Positions 1 through 8,048 of a stretch of 64,000 nucleotides of DNA are shown here, one piece after another. The notes under the pieces were generated by a model. The model saw nothing but the letters and a program-made list of their open reading frames with translations, had not been told where the DNA came from and made no database searches. The first letter of the stretch is position 1. Every line of letters begins with the position of its first letter. This DNA is from Alkaliphilus peptidifermentans DSM 18978 (lineage in GTDB: Bacteria > Bacillota > Clostridia > Peptostreptococcales > Natronincolaceae): assembly GCF_900101495.1 (NCBI RefSeq), contig NZ_FMUS01000015.1, positions 43,326-107,325 of the forward strand. Direction: 5' to 3'. A program made the position numbers and the translations under genes.

Positions 1-837
1 TACCATATCACTGTTCAAGAACATTCCAGCTATTCTAACAGCAAAACAGGAGCATCCGCAGCAATTGCAAATGGCATGTGTTTCTCCAGGACCATCTAAA
101 TTAGGTATACTATGCATCAATCCATTTTCTTCAGCCTTCTTAATAATCTCAAAGGCTTCGTCCCGGGTAATCTCCCTACCTCTACCTGTACGAATATAGT
201 ATTCAGCAGCGTGACCCATCTGAATACACATATCTTCCTTTAAATGACCGCAGCCTTCTCCCATAGCTTCTCTTGATGTACGACATGAACAATCGGAAAC
301 TGAGAAAATAGTATTATCATTAAGATATTTAGAAACCTCCTCATAGGATGCTCTTCTTGTTTCTCCTTGAATGGCTGTTTCGATAGGAATAACACGCATA
401 GGTCCTGTTCCTACAGAAAAAATGCCTGCTCCCTGTGGCCCTTTTCTTAATCCGTAATCACTGAAGGCCTTGGCGATTTGAGGATACTTGGCAACGTTTT
501 CCTTGTTGTTGGCCATCATTTCCATGTGGCCTGGAACCCAAAGGTCAATCCAGTATTTATCAACACCATCAATTTTATTGACAAAAGCAACCCCATCAAC
601 GGCCAATTCCCATAAGAGTTTGGCTGCTTCCTCTACTGGTTTTCCACACTGGACAGCAACTTCTTCTGCACTCATGGGTTTTCTGAATTCAAGACAAAGT
701 GCGGCTTCTGCCATTTCTTCTGTAACAACTGGCTCCAGAATTTTGTATTCTGGATGCTCAGGCTTGATTTCTGTTTTTGAACCTCGTTTTGTTCTACTGA
801 TCTTATTGGCAAGATCAAGTACCTTTTCTTTTACCAT
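1..837 (-). CDS. Iron-sulfur protein, N-terminal part (partial, cut by left window edge)
   Basis: The frame is open from the ATG at 837 to base 1, giving 279 residues, and is preceded by a strong GGGAGGGGG site six bases upstream. After a helical N-terminal part there are two cysteine clusters: one near residues 180-200 (S-D-C-S-C-R, then G-C-G-H and a further Cys) and a dense one near residue 255 (C-N-C-C-G-C-S-C). These are typical of [4Fe-4S] ferredoxin-like proteins of anaerobes, often the front end of an FAD-dependent oxidoreductase; the rest lies outside the window, so the reaction cannot be named. It starts 37 bases after hypB ends, so the two form an operon and may share a metal or redox role (inference). 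Confidence 0.7.
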   Translation of the reverse strand, partial: MVKEKVLDLANKISRTKRGSKTEIKPEHPEYKILEPVVTEEMAEAALCLEFRKPMSAEEVAVQCGKPVEEAAKLLWELAVDGVAFVNKIDGVDKYWIDLWVPGHMEMMANNKENVAKYPQIAKAFSDYGLRKGPQGAGIFSVGTGPMRVIPIETAIQGETRRASYEEVSKYLNDNTIFSVSDCSCRTSREAMGEGCGHLKEDMCIQMGHAAEYYIRTGRGREITRDEAFEIIKKAEENGLMHSIPNLDGPGETHAICNCCGCSCFAVRIAGMFLNSDMV

Positions 838-874
838 ATGTATCCCCCTCCCAAATACAGTTTTAAATCCTCAA

Positions 875-1543
875 TTATTCGTTCCAATTTTTTACTTCAT
901 TACGTATCCAATCAGCCCATTCATTAATTCCTTCTCCTGTTCTAGCAGAGATTGGAATAACCTTGATATTGGGATTCAATTTTATTACACGTTCTTTAAC
1001 TGCCTCTAAATCAAAATCAAAATAATCTATTGCATCTATCTTATTAATTAATAAAACATCAACAATTGAAAACATTAAAGGGTATTTAAGAGGTTTATCA
1101 TCACCCTCTGGTACACTAAGAATCATGGCATTCTTTGATGCGCCTGTATCAAATTCAGCTGGACACACCAAGTTTCCAACATTCTCTAAAATGACAAAAT
1201 CAACGCCTTCTGTTTCTAACCCCAATAGTCCTTGTTTGGTCATATCTGCATCAAGATGACACATTCCCCCTGTATGCAGTTGAATTACCTTTGTACCCGT
1301 CTTGGCAACCGCCTGTGCATCTACATCCGAGTCAATATCTGCCTCCATAACGCCAATATTCATCTCAGCCCTCAAGGCTTCAATGGTTTTTAGAACAGTT
1401 GTTGTTTTACCGGAGCCTGGTGATGACATTAAATTCAATAGAAAGGTCTTGTCTTTTTTCAATTCTGCCCTCAGCAAGTCTGCTTGTCGATCGTTGTTTT
1501 CGAATACGCTTTCTTTTATCTCTAGAATTTTAAATGTATCCAT
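875..1543 (-). CDS. hypB: HypB, hydrogenase/urease-type nickel insertion GTPase
   Basis: This 222-residue protein is a SIMIBI-class GTPase that loads nickel into hydrogenase or other Ni enzymes. Visible motifs are the P-loop M-S-S-P-G-S-G-K-T-T near residue 40, the E-A-D-I-D-S-D switch I segment, the metal-site motif G-G-M-C-H-L-D-A-D-M near residue 92, E-N-V-G-N-L-V-C-P near 120, and the base-specificity motif N-K-I-D near 167. The histidine-rich nickel-storage N-terminus found in some HypB proteins is absent. The start ATG at 1543 follows a GGGGGA site. No hydrogenase structural gene or other hyp gene is nearby; the next gene is the iron-sulfur protein at 1-837. The family call is firm, the client enzyme is unknown. 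Confidence 0.93.
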   Translation of the reverse strand: MDTFKILEIKESVFENNDRQADLLRAELKKDKTFLLNLMSSPGSGKTTTVLKTIEALRAEMNIGVMEADIDSDVDAQAVAKTGTKVIQLHTGGMCHLDADMTKQGLLGLETEGVDFVILENVGNLVCPAEFDTGASKNAMILSVPEGDDKPLKYPLMFSIVDVLLINKIDAIDYFDFDLEAVKERVIKLNPNIKVIPISARTGEGINEWADWIRNEVKNWNE

Positions 1544-1742
1544 ATCATATCCCCCATTTTATTTTAGATTTTACCTGTTTCAATTGATAAACTTAATTAG
1601 TTGATTAGAATCAATTAGTTCTATCTATTGTTCTCATTTGATTGTTATTATTTTGTCACTTTCAGTATATTAATAAAAAATTATGCTGTCAAAAACGATA
1701 AACCTTTGAAATTGAAACATTTAGCTGACTTTATATCTTATG

Positions 1743-1825
1743 TATGGTTTACACTTTTATAATGCTACAAGCCTCTCTCTAATCACTCATACGATTACTC
1801 CCTGAGCAAGGGAGTGTAAACTATA
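1743..1825. promoter_or_regulatory. Inverted repeat GTTTACACT/AGTGTAAAC upstream of hypB
   Basis: A perfect 9-bp inverted repeat (1747-1755 and 1813-1821) extends outward by three more paired bases after one mismatch. The arms are 57 bases apart. It lies about 200 bases upstream of hypB, and no regulator is assigned. It could be an operator pair for looping or the base of a long stem. Confidence 0.35.
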
Positions 1826-1832
1826 CTTTAAA

Positions 1833-1874
1833 ACAAAAAAGTTGCTTGGAATGATTTAGAACCATCCATGCAAC
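1833..1874 (-). terminator. Rho-independent terminator after the FAD oxidoreductase gene
   Basis: Read on the minus strand, a stem GTTGCATGGA pairs (with one mismatch) with TCCAAGCAAC and is followed by six T. It lies just past the stop codon at 1885. Confidence 0.75.
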
Positions 1875-1884
1875 CTGTGTTTTT

Positions 1885-3135
1885 CTAAAAATATTTATTT
1901 ATCAAGTAGTTAGAATATCGAATGCAATTTTCCATTGATACGGTGCTCATGATTTCACCTGCTAAGAAAATGTTATTTTTGCCTTGCATCATTTCCATTT
2001 TATCATAGAATCCTTTTTGCAATACATGGGTATCAACATATGGACCCTGCTTCCAGCTTTTATAGCGATGTAATTTTAGATTTTGAATACCCAATTTTAG
2101 CAAATCTTTCTCTAGTACCATTAAGGATTCTGCCTTTGATAGCTTAGGATGATTGTAGGCATAAGTTGTTAACAGACCTTCTTCACTGATTGAATCCCAG
2201 CGGGAATTCCATATGATAAGGTGTCCCTTATTATTATTTGATAAATTTTCTAGTACGCAGCCACAGCCTTTTGGTATTTTTTCACCAGTAAATGCATATA
2301 CAGTATAATCTTGATATCTGATACATCTAAGAAAATCTTTCATCTCATCATCATCAAAAATATCTGCAAATTCATCAAGAGGAGCTGTAATGACAACACG
2401 ATGAAATTCAAGGGCCTCAAACTCTGTATGAAGATATAACGTATCACGTTCTGATAGAGCAATTCTTTCTACTTTTTGTCCCAGTTTAATATTTTCCACT
2501 GTCTGACTTAAACTCTCAATTAGAGAAGAAACCCCAGCCTTCCATGTGAAAAGCTCTGGTACTTCTAAAAAAGACATTACTGTATCGTAATTCAAAATAC
2601 GTAAAACATATAGAGCAGGAACTTGATTGATATCTCCCAGTCCGTAGCTGGAAAAATGATGCATATAAATGCTTTTTAAAACACTAAATTGATGGATATC
2701 ACACCACTTTGAGAATGGTAACATTAAAGATGTCTCAAGATGATGAATATTAACCCTTTCTAATGATTTATACTCCTCCAAAACATCAGGCAGACGATCG
2801 ACTTCTTTAAGAAAATCACCCAATGTCTCCTTGGGAATTTGCATAATTTTATTGCCGTTAATATCATAATTTACTCGGGACAAACTTGGACCATCAATTT
2901 TTATATTAAATTCCTTCATAAGACTTTGCAGTTGCTTCTGAACAGGCAAACCAAAAATAGCTCCCAATTCATAAGATTTTTCCTTATACCATATAGTATG
3001 CAGCTTACCACCTAGCCTATTGTCTCTTTCAAAAACAGTAACATTTCTATATCCTTTTTTTTGTAAACCTGCTGCTATTACAAGGCCAGAAAGTCCACCA
3101 CCTATCACCGCAACCTTACAATCTATTTTATTCAT
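1885..3135 (-). CDS. FAD-dependent amine-oxidase-like oxidoreductase
   Basis: A 416-residue protein with an N-terminal Rossmann FAD-binding motif (V-A-V-I-G-G-G-L-S-G-L, near residue 10), an acidic residue at the end of strand 2 (V-F-E-R-D) and the R-L-G-G-K motif near residue 40. The C-terminus carries a second FAD contact (N-N-I-F-L-A-G-E, near 390). This is the NAD(P)/FAD amine oxidase and phytoene-desaturase-like superfamily; the substrate cannot be read from sequence. I chose the ATG at 3135, which follows the stop of the upstream transposase-like gene after a single base, rather than an in-frame TTG at 3144 that overlaps it. The tight junction suggests translational coupling. A terminator follows at 1833-1874. 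Confidence 0.8.
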   Translation of the reverse strand: MNKIDCKVAVIGGGLSGLVIAAGLQKKGYRNVTVFERDNRLGGKLHTIWYKEKSYELGAIFGLPVQKQLQSLMKEFNIKIDGPSLSRVNYDINGNKIMQIPKETLGDFLKEVDRLPDVLEEYKSLERVNIHHLETSLMLPFSKWCDIHQFSVLKSIYMHHFSSYGLGDINQVPALYVLRILNYDTVMSFLEVPELFTWKAGVSSLIESLSQTVENIKLGQKVERIALSERDTLYLHTEFEALEFHRVVITAPLDEFADIFDDDEMKDFLRCIRYQDYTVYAFTGEKIPKGCGCVLENLSNNNKGHLIIWNSRWDSISEEGLLTTYAYNHPKLSKAESLMVLEKDLLKLGIQNLKLHRYKSWKQGPYVDTHVLQKGFYDKMEMMQGKNNIFLAGEIMSTVSMENCIRYSNYLINKYF

Positions 3136-3136
3136 T

Positions 3137-4195
3137 TTAATCAACTCGTTTCGTTTGATTAAGCAGGGCTAAAATCCATAGGGGTAAAGTATCGAAATCC
3201 ACATTATTTTCAGCCGCCCTTTCAAGTATAACCTCTGCTGGTGTTTTTCCATAATTACTACCACTTGATATGGTTCTAGAAAAGTTGTAATGTCTCAGAA
3301 ATTTATGAAATGCCCTTTCAATCTTAACAAAGGAATCAATACTTTTATCAGCTCCAATTTTGCTATAAAACTCTTTGACCAAATACTCATTAAATTCATC
3401 CATTGCATTCATTAGGGTACTTTTTTCATTTTCAATAAAGCAGTGTTTGATATTTAAATTCTCAGTAACTTCTTTATACTTATTCCCTTTAATAAAGTAA
3501 GGTATAAACTCCTTCGTTTTTTTAGTGATTAAATTATCAATTTTTAAGTTGAATGTCTTTAACAGGTACACGATTTTCAGCTGAAAAAAATACCATACAT
3601 CTATATCTTGCTTTTTATTATACAGTTTTACAACCCCTAATTTGGAATAAACATCATAAAAGCTATATTGATATATTTTGCCAATCCCATCGAATCTCCC
3701 TATAAAATCAATACGCTGTATTATAAAATCACCTGGGTAAGCTGCTTCTTTATGTTCATTGATGGGGGGCATCAACTGTTTCTTATTCTGCTTTCCATTT
3801 ATATGTAGTTTTTTGTTTTTTGAATATATCACTCGTTGAGCTTTTCTTGATAAATTATGCCGTTTTAAAACATTGTATATTCCAGATTCTCCAATACTAA
3901 GTCCTTCCGATTTCAGTTCATAGTAAATTCTTTTTGGACCATCGGCAGGGCAGCTCTCAACATATGCTAAAATTTCATGCTCAACGGATTTGCTAACTTT
4001 ATTAGGCATTTTAGGCTTTTGAGGCTCTTTGTTTTTCAATCCAGTCATGCCATACTTCTGATAAGCTCTGTACCAGTTATAAAATGTAGTCCTGGAGATA
4101 CTAAACAATTTACACGTGTGGGAAACATTATTTTCTTTCAAAGCGTGTTTTAAAATCATATATTTGCTATGGGCATTAAACCCTTCTGATTTCAT
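3137..4195 (-). CDS. Transposase-derived HTH/DDE (rve-like) protein, possibly domesticated
   Basis: A 352-residue protein beginning at the ATG at 4195, six bases after an AAGGGGG site. Residues about 10-50 form a helix-turn-helix (F-S-I-S-R-T-T-F-Y-N-W-Y-R-A-Y), followed by a second HTH-like part and an rve/IS481-like core. Candidate acidic residues remain (I-D-F near residue 160, I-D-N-L near 215, M-D-E-F-N near 260), but the usual D-N-G and N-G-x-x-E-R contexts are lost (N-L and N-A-M-D-E-F). The tail has the family-like H-Y-N-F-S-R segment. I saw no flanking inverted repeats. It is co-transcribed with the FAD oxidoreductase one base downstream, unusual for an active insertion sequence, so a domesticated DNA-binding role is plausible (inference). 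Confidence 0.7.
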   Translation of the reverse strand: MKSEGFNAHSKYMILKHALKENNVSHTCKLFSISRTTFYNWYRAYQKYGMTGLKNKEPQKPKMPNKVSKSVEHEILAYVESCPADGPKRIYYELKSEGLSIGESGIYNVLKRHNLSRKAQRVIYSKNKKLHINGKQNKKQLMPPINEHKEAAYPGDFIIQRIDFIGRFDGIGKIYQYSFYDVYSKLGVVKLYNKKQDIDVWYFFQLKIVYLLKTFNLKIDNLITKKTKEFIPYFIKGNKYKEVTENLNIKHCFIENEKSTLMNAMDEFNEYLVKEFYSKIGADKSIDSFVKIERAFHKFLRHYNFSRTISSGSNYGKTPAEVILERAAENNVDFDTLPLWILALLNQTKRVD

Positions 4196-4425
4196 ATTGG
4201 TCCCCCTTATACTGACCAGCAATTAACTAGTGCATCTGGTATAATAATTCCTCGTCATATAGATAACATCTCAGTTAAGTCAGTAATTACGAAGAATATT
4301 GTTTGAGACATCTATATTTTATCCTTTATTATTACATACTTCCATAGGTTTTCGATATTTTTTTAAAATTATGTTAGATTCTTATTTATCCAACAGCTGA
4401 TTTAAATATAGTTAGTGAGCTAAGG

Positions 4426-4576
4426 TGAGGTTGTTGAAAAAGTCAACAATATCCATACTGTTCAAAATTCTTCAGATTCAAGGCGCAAGAAAACCCAGCG
4501 ACTACAGCGTATACATAATACGTAAAGGTGCTGGGTTTTTGCAACAACGAAGAAGATGGAGGATTTTCAACAGTCT
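4426..4576. repeat. Intergenic repeat with internal hairpins (MITE-like)
   Basis: About 150 bases with ends that resemble each other in inverted orientation (TTGTTGAAAA at the left, TTTTCAACAG at the right) and an inner inverted pair AAACCCAGC / GCTGGGTTT. The left end forms its own small hairpin (TTGTTGA/TCAACAA). A degenerate piece of the same end recurs at 45569-45594. It abuts the terminator of the truncated CAO copy. It encodes nothing convincing. Confidence 0.5.
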
Positions 4577-4600
4577 GACCTCAGAAATAATTCTGAGGTC
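4577..4600 (-). terminator. Conserved hairpin downstream of CAO copy 1
   Basis: GACCTCAG pairs with CTGAGGTC around an AAATAATT loop. The same hairpin stands behind CAO copies 2 (45545-45568) and 3 (50331-50354). Here the U-run is replaced by the neighbouring repeat, so it may terminate poorly. Confidence 0.6.
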
Positions 4601-4616
4601 ATATTGATTGTATACC

Positions 4617-5030
4617 TTATTTTACTATCATAATCTCTCTAGTCTCCGGATCATACTCCACTGTAGCACCCAAGGCTTCACAAATAAAACGTAATGGTGC
4701 ATAGGTGCGTCCTGGAGGCAAGATAACTGCCTCGCAATCAATCATGATGACTTCTCCATTTACCAGTACCTCCTTTGAGCCAATAGTCAGAAGGATTTCT
4801 TTTTCTCCATCCTTGATTAAAACCTGCCTTGTTTCTGGTAGCCAGATTACCTCTGCTCCTAAGGCTTCGCTGATGAATCTGATGGGTACCAATGTCCTGT
4901 TGGAGGCTCCATCAATAAAGGGTATTGCATCCAACAAATGGGTTTTTCCATCTATTTTTATTTCATTTTTTCCTAGAGCCACGGGGACGTTTTGTTTGCC
5001 ACCAAAGTCAAAAATACTTGATAGTGGCAT
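4617..5030 (-). pseudogene. Truncated copper-amine-oxidase-N-terminal-type (CAO) domain fragment
   Basis: The open frame could give 137 residues. From about residue 20 it is almost identical to the C-terminus of the surface proteins at 45609-48425 and 50370-53471, with the repeated motif T-L-V-P-I-R-F-I-S-E-A-L-G-A and its partner Y-A-P-L-R-F-I-C-E-A-L-G-A. It lacks the signal peptide, the Ig-like modules and any ribosome binding site before the ATG at 5030. Its first ~18 codons come partly from a REP-like sequence (4983-5003). I read it as a broken-off 3' end of a third surface gene, left by recombination or duplication, rather than an expressed protein. A free-standing CAO domain cannot be fully excluded. 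Confidence 0.7.
4983..5003 (+). repeat. REP-like sequence, copy a
   Basis: Matches the core GGGGACGTTTTGTTTGCCAC found again at 63340-63365 and, inverted, at 50257-50282. It lies at the breakpoint of the truncated CAO copy. Confidence 0.65.
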
Positions 5031-5053
5031 TTTTTAAATAATACTTTAAACTT

Positions 5054-5185
5054 TTACTCAGATCTTTTGTTTATTTTATTCTCTAAATCTTGAACTCTCT
5101 TTTCTAATTTATTCACTTTAGATTGAAAATCAAAATAGAAGTATACAACTAAAACAAGTAGTCCAGAACCAATCACTTCCACCAT
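5054..5185 (-). CDS. Small membrane protein with coiled-coil tail (43 aa)
   Basis: An ATG at 5185 follows a perfect AAGGAGGT site six bases upstream, and the frame encodes 43 residues. Residues about 5-20 form one hydrophobic helix (G-S-G-L-L-V-L-V-V-Y-F-Y-F). The remainder is charged and heptad-like (V-N-K-L-E-K-R-V-Q-D-L-E-N-K-I), a short coiled coil on one face of the membrane. The layout resembles small membrane anchors or phage-shock/secretion accessory peptides, but I do not recognise the family. It lies alone between the truncated CAO copy and the Gfo/Idh/MocA gene. The ribosome binding site and clean topology make it a credible gene despite its size. Confidence 0.65.
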   Translation of the reverse strand: MVEVIGSGLLVLVVYFYFDFQSKVNKLEKRVQDLENKINKRSE

Positions 5186-5266
5186 AGCTTTACCTCCTTT
5201 ACAAGTACATAAATAGGTTTCATACTATAATGTAACAAGTGAATATTTCGCATATCTATTTTCGTG

Positions 5267-6583
5267 TTATTCTCTGTAGGTTTTATTTTTACTACAATAC
5301 TCTATAAATTCCTCAATAAGGATAGTTTTCCCAGTAATTCGAGCTTCTTCTAATGCCAATGCTACAACATGACTGTGGACTGATTGTGATATAGGAGTAA
5401 TGCTCTCCTTTTTAGCCCGATAGCTTTCAAACGCAGATTTAACAAAAAGACGGTCAGCGCCTCCATGTCCGAAATACTTTGAAACATCCCATGGCTTGTA
5501 TAACCTAATTCTTTTGATGATTTTGCGGTCAAGATGAAGAATGTGTTTGAGAAAACCTTTGATTAGAGGTTGCAGATCAAAAGTGGAGACTTCAATCTTT
5601 CTTTCGTCGGCTATGATTTCCCCGTATTCACACATTACCTTAATGAATCGATGCATTTTTCTAGTGAAGGCATTTAAATTGAAGGTAGCACATACTCCGT
5701 TTTCAAATTCCAAAATAGATGATTGATGATCGACCACATTATGATCCATTGTATAGATGCATCGACCGTAATCAGTGGATCTCAGACCTTCTCTAACAGC
5801 TTTTCTTGTATATTTATTTTTTGTGAACAAGGGATAAAAACCACCAAAGGAGGTATACATTCTTTCCCCTTCATATCGGCAGTCCTTTTTCACAGCGCAG
5901 CTTTCACAACGCTCCCCGTGACCTATTGGAGCGTTTTCTGAGTGGAAATAGCTTAATGATCCAAAAGACGCAACCCGTTTGACCCTGCTACCCACAAGGT
6001 AATAAAGAAGATCAATATCATGACTGGATTTTGTCAGAACCAATGGACCACTTGTTTCCTTTTTCCTCCAGCTACCTCTTGCATAGCTGTGGGCATAATG
6101 ATAATGCCCAATGTTCTCATGGTGTGAGATAGTTATTATTTTTCCAAGCTTTCCTTCATCCACTATCTTTTTTATCATCTGCCACATCTTATGATATCTA
6201 AGCACATGACATACAATAACAGTTCTCCCAAGTTTATTAGATAGTTCCTCCAACTCAAGCAATTCTTTTACATCCAAAGCAACAGGTTTCTCCAAAATAA
6301 GGTCATATCCTTTATTCAGGGCCTTTTTTGCCAATTCATAATGCGTTGTATCCTGTGTTGCTATTATCAAGAGATCGCTCTGTTTAGGCCTTAAGAAGAA
6401 CTCATCTGTAGACTTATAAAGAGATTCATTTGAAACTCCGAAACGCTTTTGAAATTGGGAAAGTCGTTCTGGATCCTCATCTATACAACACAGAAACTTT
6501 ACATCATCAAATTCTTGCTGTGCTATGGTAGCGTAAGTATCTAGGCCTCTATTTCCTGCTCCTAAAAGCGATACTGTTATCAT
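5267..6583 (-). CDS. Gfo/Idh/MocA-family NAD(P)-dependent oxidoreductase
   Basis: A 438-residue protein with the N-terminal Rossmann motif (V-S-L-L-G-A-G-N-R-G), the family hallmark E-K-P at about residue 98 and the catalytic-type H-D-I-D-L near residue 188. Members oxidise or reduce sugars, inositols and related polyols. It is longer than the usual ~340 residues because of an insert with clustered cysteines (E-R-C-E-S-C-A-V-K-K-D-C, near 225) that could bind a metal or be structural. A GGAGG site precedes the ATG at 6583. It stands alone, with no sugar transporter or kinase beside it, so the substrate is open. Confidence 0.88.
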   Translation of the reverse strand: MITVSLLGAGNRGLDTYATIAQQEFDDVKFLCCIDEDPERLSQFQKRFGVSNESLYKSTDEFFLRPKQSDLLIIATQDTTHYELAKKALNKGYDLILEKPVALDVKELLELEELSNKLGRTVIVCHVLRYHKMWQMIKKIVDEGKLGKIITISHHENIGHYHYAHSYARGSWRKKETSGPLVLTKSSHDIDLLYYLVGSRVKRVASFGSLSYFHSENAPIGHGERCESCAVKKDCRYEGERMYTSFGGFYPLFTKNKYTRKAVREGLRSTDYGRCIYTMDHNVVDHQSSILEFENGVCATFNLNAFTRKMHRFIKVMCEYGEIIADERKIEVSTFDLQPLIKGFLKHILHLDRKIIKRIRLYKPWDVSKYFGHGGADRLFVKSAFESYRAKKESITPISQSVHSHVVALALEEARITGKTILIEEFIEYCSKNKTYRE

Positions 6584-6808
6584 TTATATACCTCCATCGA
6601 CACACATCATTTTCAAGTTAAAATGACACATAAACATATCTCCTTTAAAAAAGCAGATAAAGAAATATATTAATTCCAAAGGAATTACATGAATTTACAA
6701 TATTATTATATATGATTTCAATGAAAATATATAAATTTAATGATGAAATAAAGTATGCAATTAGTGCAATTGCAGTTGCTGCATTAGTGTTTTAAATTAA
6801 TATAAATG

Positions 6809-6852
6809 AGGACTGCTTTTGTAATATTAAAAAATCATTTAAAAGCAGTCCT
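6809..6852 (-). terminator. Hairpin terminator after the 58-aa gene
   Basis: AGGACTGCTTTT (6809-6820) pairs perfectly with AAAAGCAGTCCT (6841-6852) across a 20-base AT-rich loop. It is best placed to end the small gene at 6916-7092. The rest of 6584-6915 holds no convincing gene. Confidence 0.6.
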
Positions 6853-6915
6853 TATACCTAGACAAATGGAACACTTAAAAATAGAAAAGATTTTCCTCTG
6901 AGTTGATTAGAGTTA

Positions 6916-7092
6916 CTAATCTTGATACCCAGATAATTGTTGCTGGGCTGCGTTAAGTGAATTTATTGCTTGTTGAATCTTATTCTTGTTATCTGGTTTC
7001 TCTGCAGAACTAAGTGCTTGTTGTAATGTACTAACAGTAGTTTGTACTGATGACATACTTTGATCAACATATTGTTTTGCTTTACCTGGCAT
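6916..7092 (-). CDS. Small helical hypothetical protein (58 aa)
   Basis: The start ATG at 7092 sits six bases after a GGAGGTGG site and the frame runs 58 residues to a TAG. The protein is soluble, rich in Gln, Ser, Ala and Asn, and predicted to form two helices (residues about 5-30 and 36-55; for example V-S-T-L-Q-Q-A-L-S-S-A and I-Q-Q-A-I-N-S-L-N-A-A-Q-Q-Q-L). No Cys or catalytic pattern is present. Its composition resembles small acid-soluble or spore-associated proteins, but I cannot assign it to a known family. It is monocistronic, with its own terminator at 6809-6852. Confidence 0.65.
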   Translation of the reverse strand: MPGKAKQYVDQSMSSVQTTVSTLQQALSSAEKPDNKNKIQQAINSLNAAQQQLSGYQD

Positions 7093-7221
7093 ATATCCAC
7101 CTCCTTCAATAATAAATTCAAGTATAGTATTTTCTAAAATTTACTTACTATACACAAATACATTCTTTATATAACCAAGAAGAATTCTAAAATGATTATT
7201 AAATAAAATTTTGCGAAAAAA

Positions 7222-7260
7222 AACCGCTTATGAGAGGTTTTTTTCCTCTTTAAAGCGGTT
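7222..7260 (-). terminator. Rho-independent terminator of the pcp operon
   Basis: On the minus strand AACCGCTT pairs with AAGCGGTT around an inner GAGG/CCTC stem and is followed by a run of eight T. Confidence 0.8.
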
Positions 7261-7326
7261 CACAAATATGCGATACCATAAAACATCCCAAAATCAAAAG
7301 TATATGACTTTAATCCTATGAATCAG

Positions 7327-7971
7327 TTACATTATTGTACCCATAACTTCCTTAGCTTCTTCTTTATTAACTATAATGGCTTCAACCGCAAACTCCAATG
7401 CCTTTGCAATAGTTTCTACTGACATGCATGCAGTTCCATCTGGTTTACCAACGGCCTGTTCTATTGAGAAGGGGACGTGGATAAAACCTACACGAATGTT
7501 CGGGTATTTTTTATGTGTCATATATAGTGTATTGTACATTATACTATTACATACATATGTACCTGCAGTATAGGATATATTTGCAGGAATACCATGTTTT
7601 CTAATATTTTTCACCATAGCCTTTACTGGAATTGTTGCAAAGTATGCAGTTTCTCCATCTTGCTGTAATTTTTCATCCATAGGCTGTTCACCATCATTGT
7701 CTGGGATTCTGGCTTCTGCAAGATTAATTGCAACCTTTTCTACAGTTATATTAGAACGTCCGCCTGCTTGCCCTACGCTGAGCACAACATCTGGTTCATA
7801 CTTATTAATTGCTTCTTCGACTGCTATAGTACTTTTCGAGAATACAGTGGGAATCTCAATTTTTATAATATCCCCGCCTGCTATCTTATTTGGAAGGAGT
7901 TTTACAGCTTCATAGGCAGGATTTACTTTTTCTCCTCCAAAGGGATCAAAGCCAGTTACTAGTATTTTCAT
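7327..7971 (-). CDS. pcp: Pyroglutamyl-peptidase I
   Basis: A 214-residue cytoplasmic cysteine peptidase (family C15) that removes N-terminal pyroglutamate (5-oxoproline) from peptides. The N-terminus V-T-G-F-D-P-F-G-G is diagnostic. The triad is visible as Glu in I-T-V-E-K-V-A (near 79), Cys in Y-V-C-N-S-I-M-Y (near 142) and His in G-F-I-H-V-P-F (near 166). The length is normal for the family. It is the last gene of the operon M14 peptidase - DUF969 - DUF979 - M29-like peptidase - pcp, which fits 5-oxoproline release and transport. The ATG at 7971 follows GAGGAGG; a terminator lies downstream at 7222-7260. Confidence 0.96.
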   Translation of the reverse strand: MKILVTGFDPFGGEKVNPAYEAVKLLPNKIAGGDIIKIEIPTVFSKSTIAVEEAINKYEPDVVLSVGQAGGRSNITVEKVAINLAEARIPDNDGEQPMDEKLQQDGETAYFATIPVKAMVKNIRKHGIPANISYTAGTYVCNSIMYNTLYMTHKKYPNIRVGFIHVPFSIEQAVGKPDGTACMSVETIAKALEFAVEAIIVNKEEAKEVMGTIM

Positions 7972-8048
7972 ACATATGCCTCCTCATTTCATCTATCTTT
8001 TACTTACATACTTCCTTATAATTAGAGTTATTTATTAAAACTAAATAA

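Noticed and set aside
488..1604. Plus-strand open frames opposite the Fe-S protein and hypB
   Set aside because: They lie antisense to genes with clear motifs, have no RBS and show low-complexity shadow composition.
4425..4607. 60-residue frame inside the intergenic repeat
   Set aside because: It spans hairpins and the terminator of the CAO copy, has no RBS and is explained by the repeat.
6721..6795. 24-codon plus-strand frame with a hydrophobic end
   Set aside because: No ribosome binding site and no conservation evidence; too short to support.
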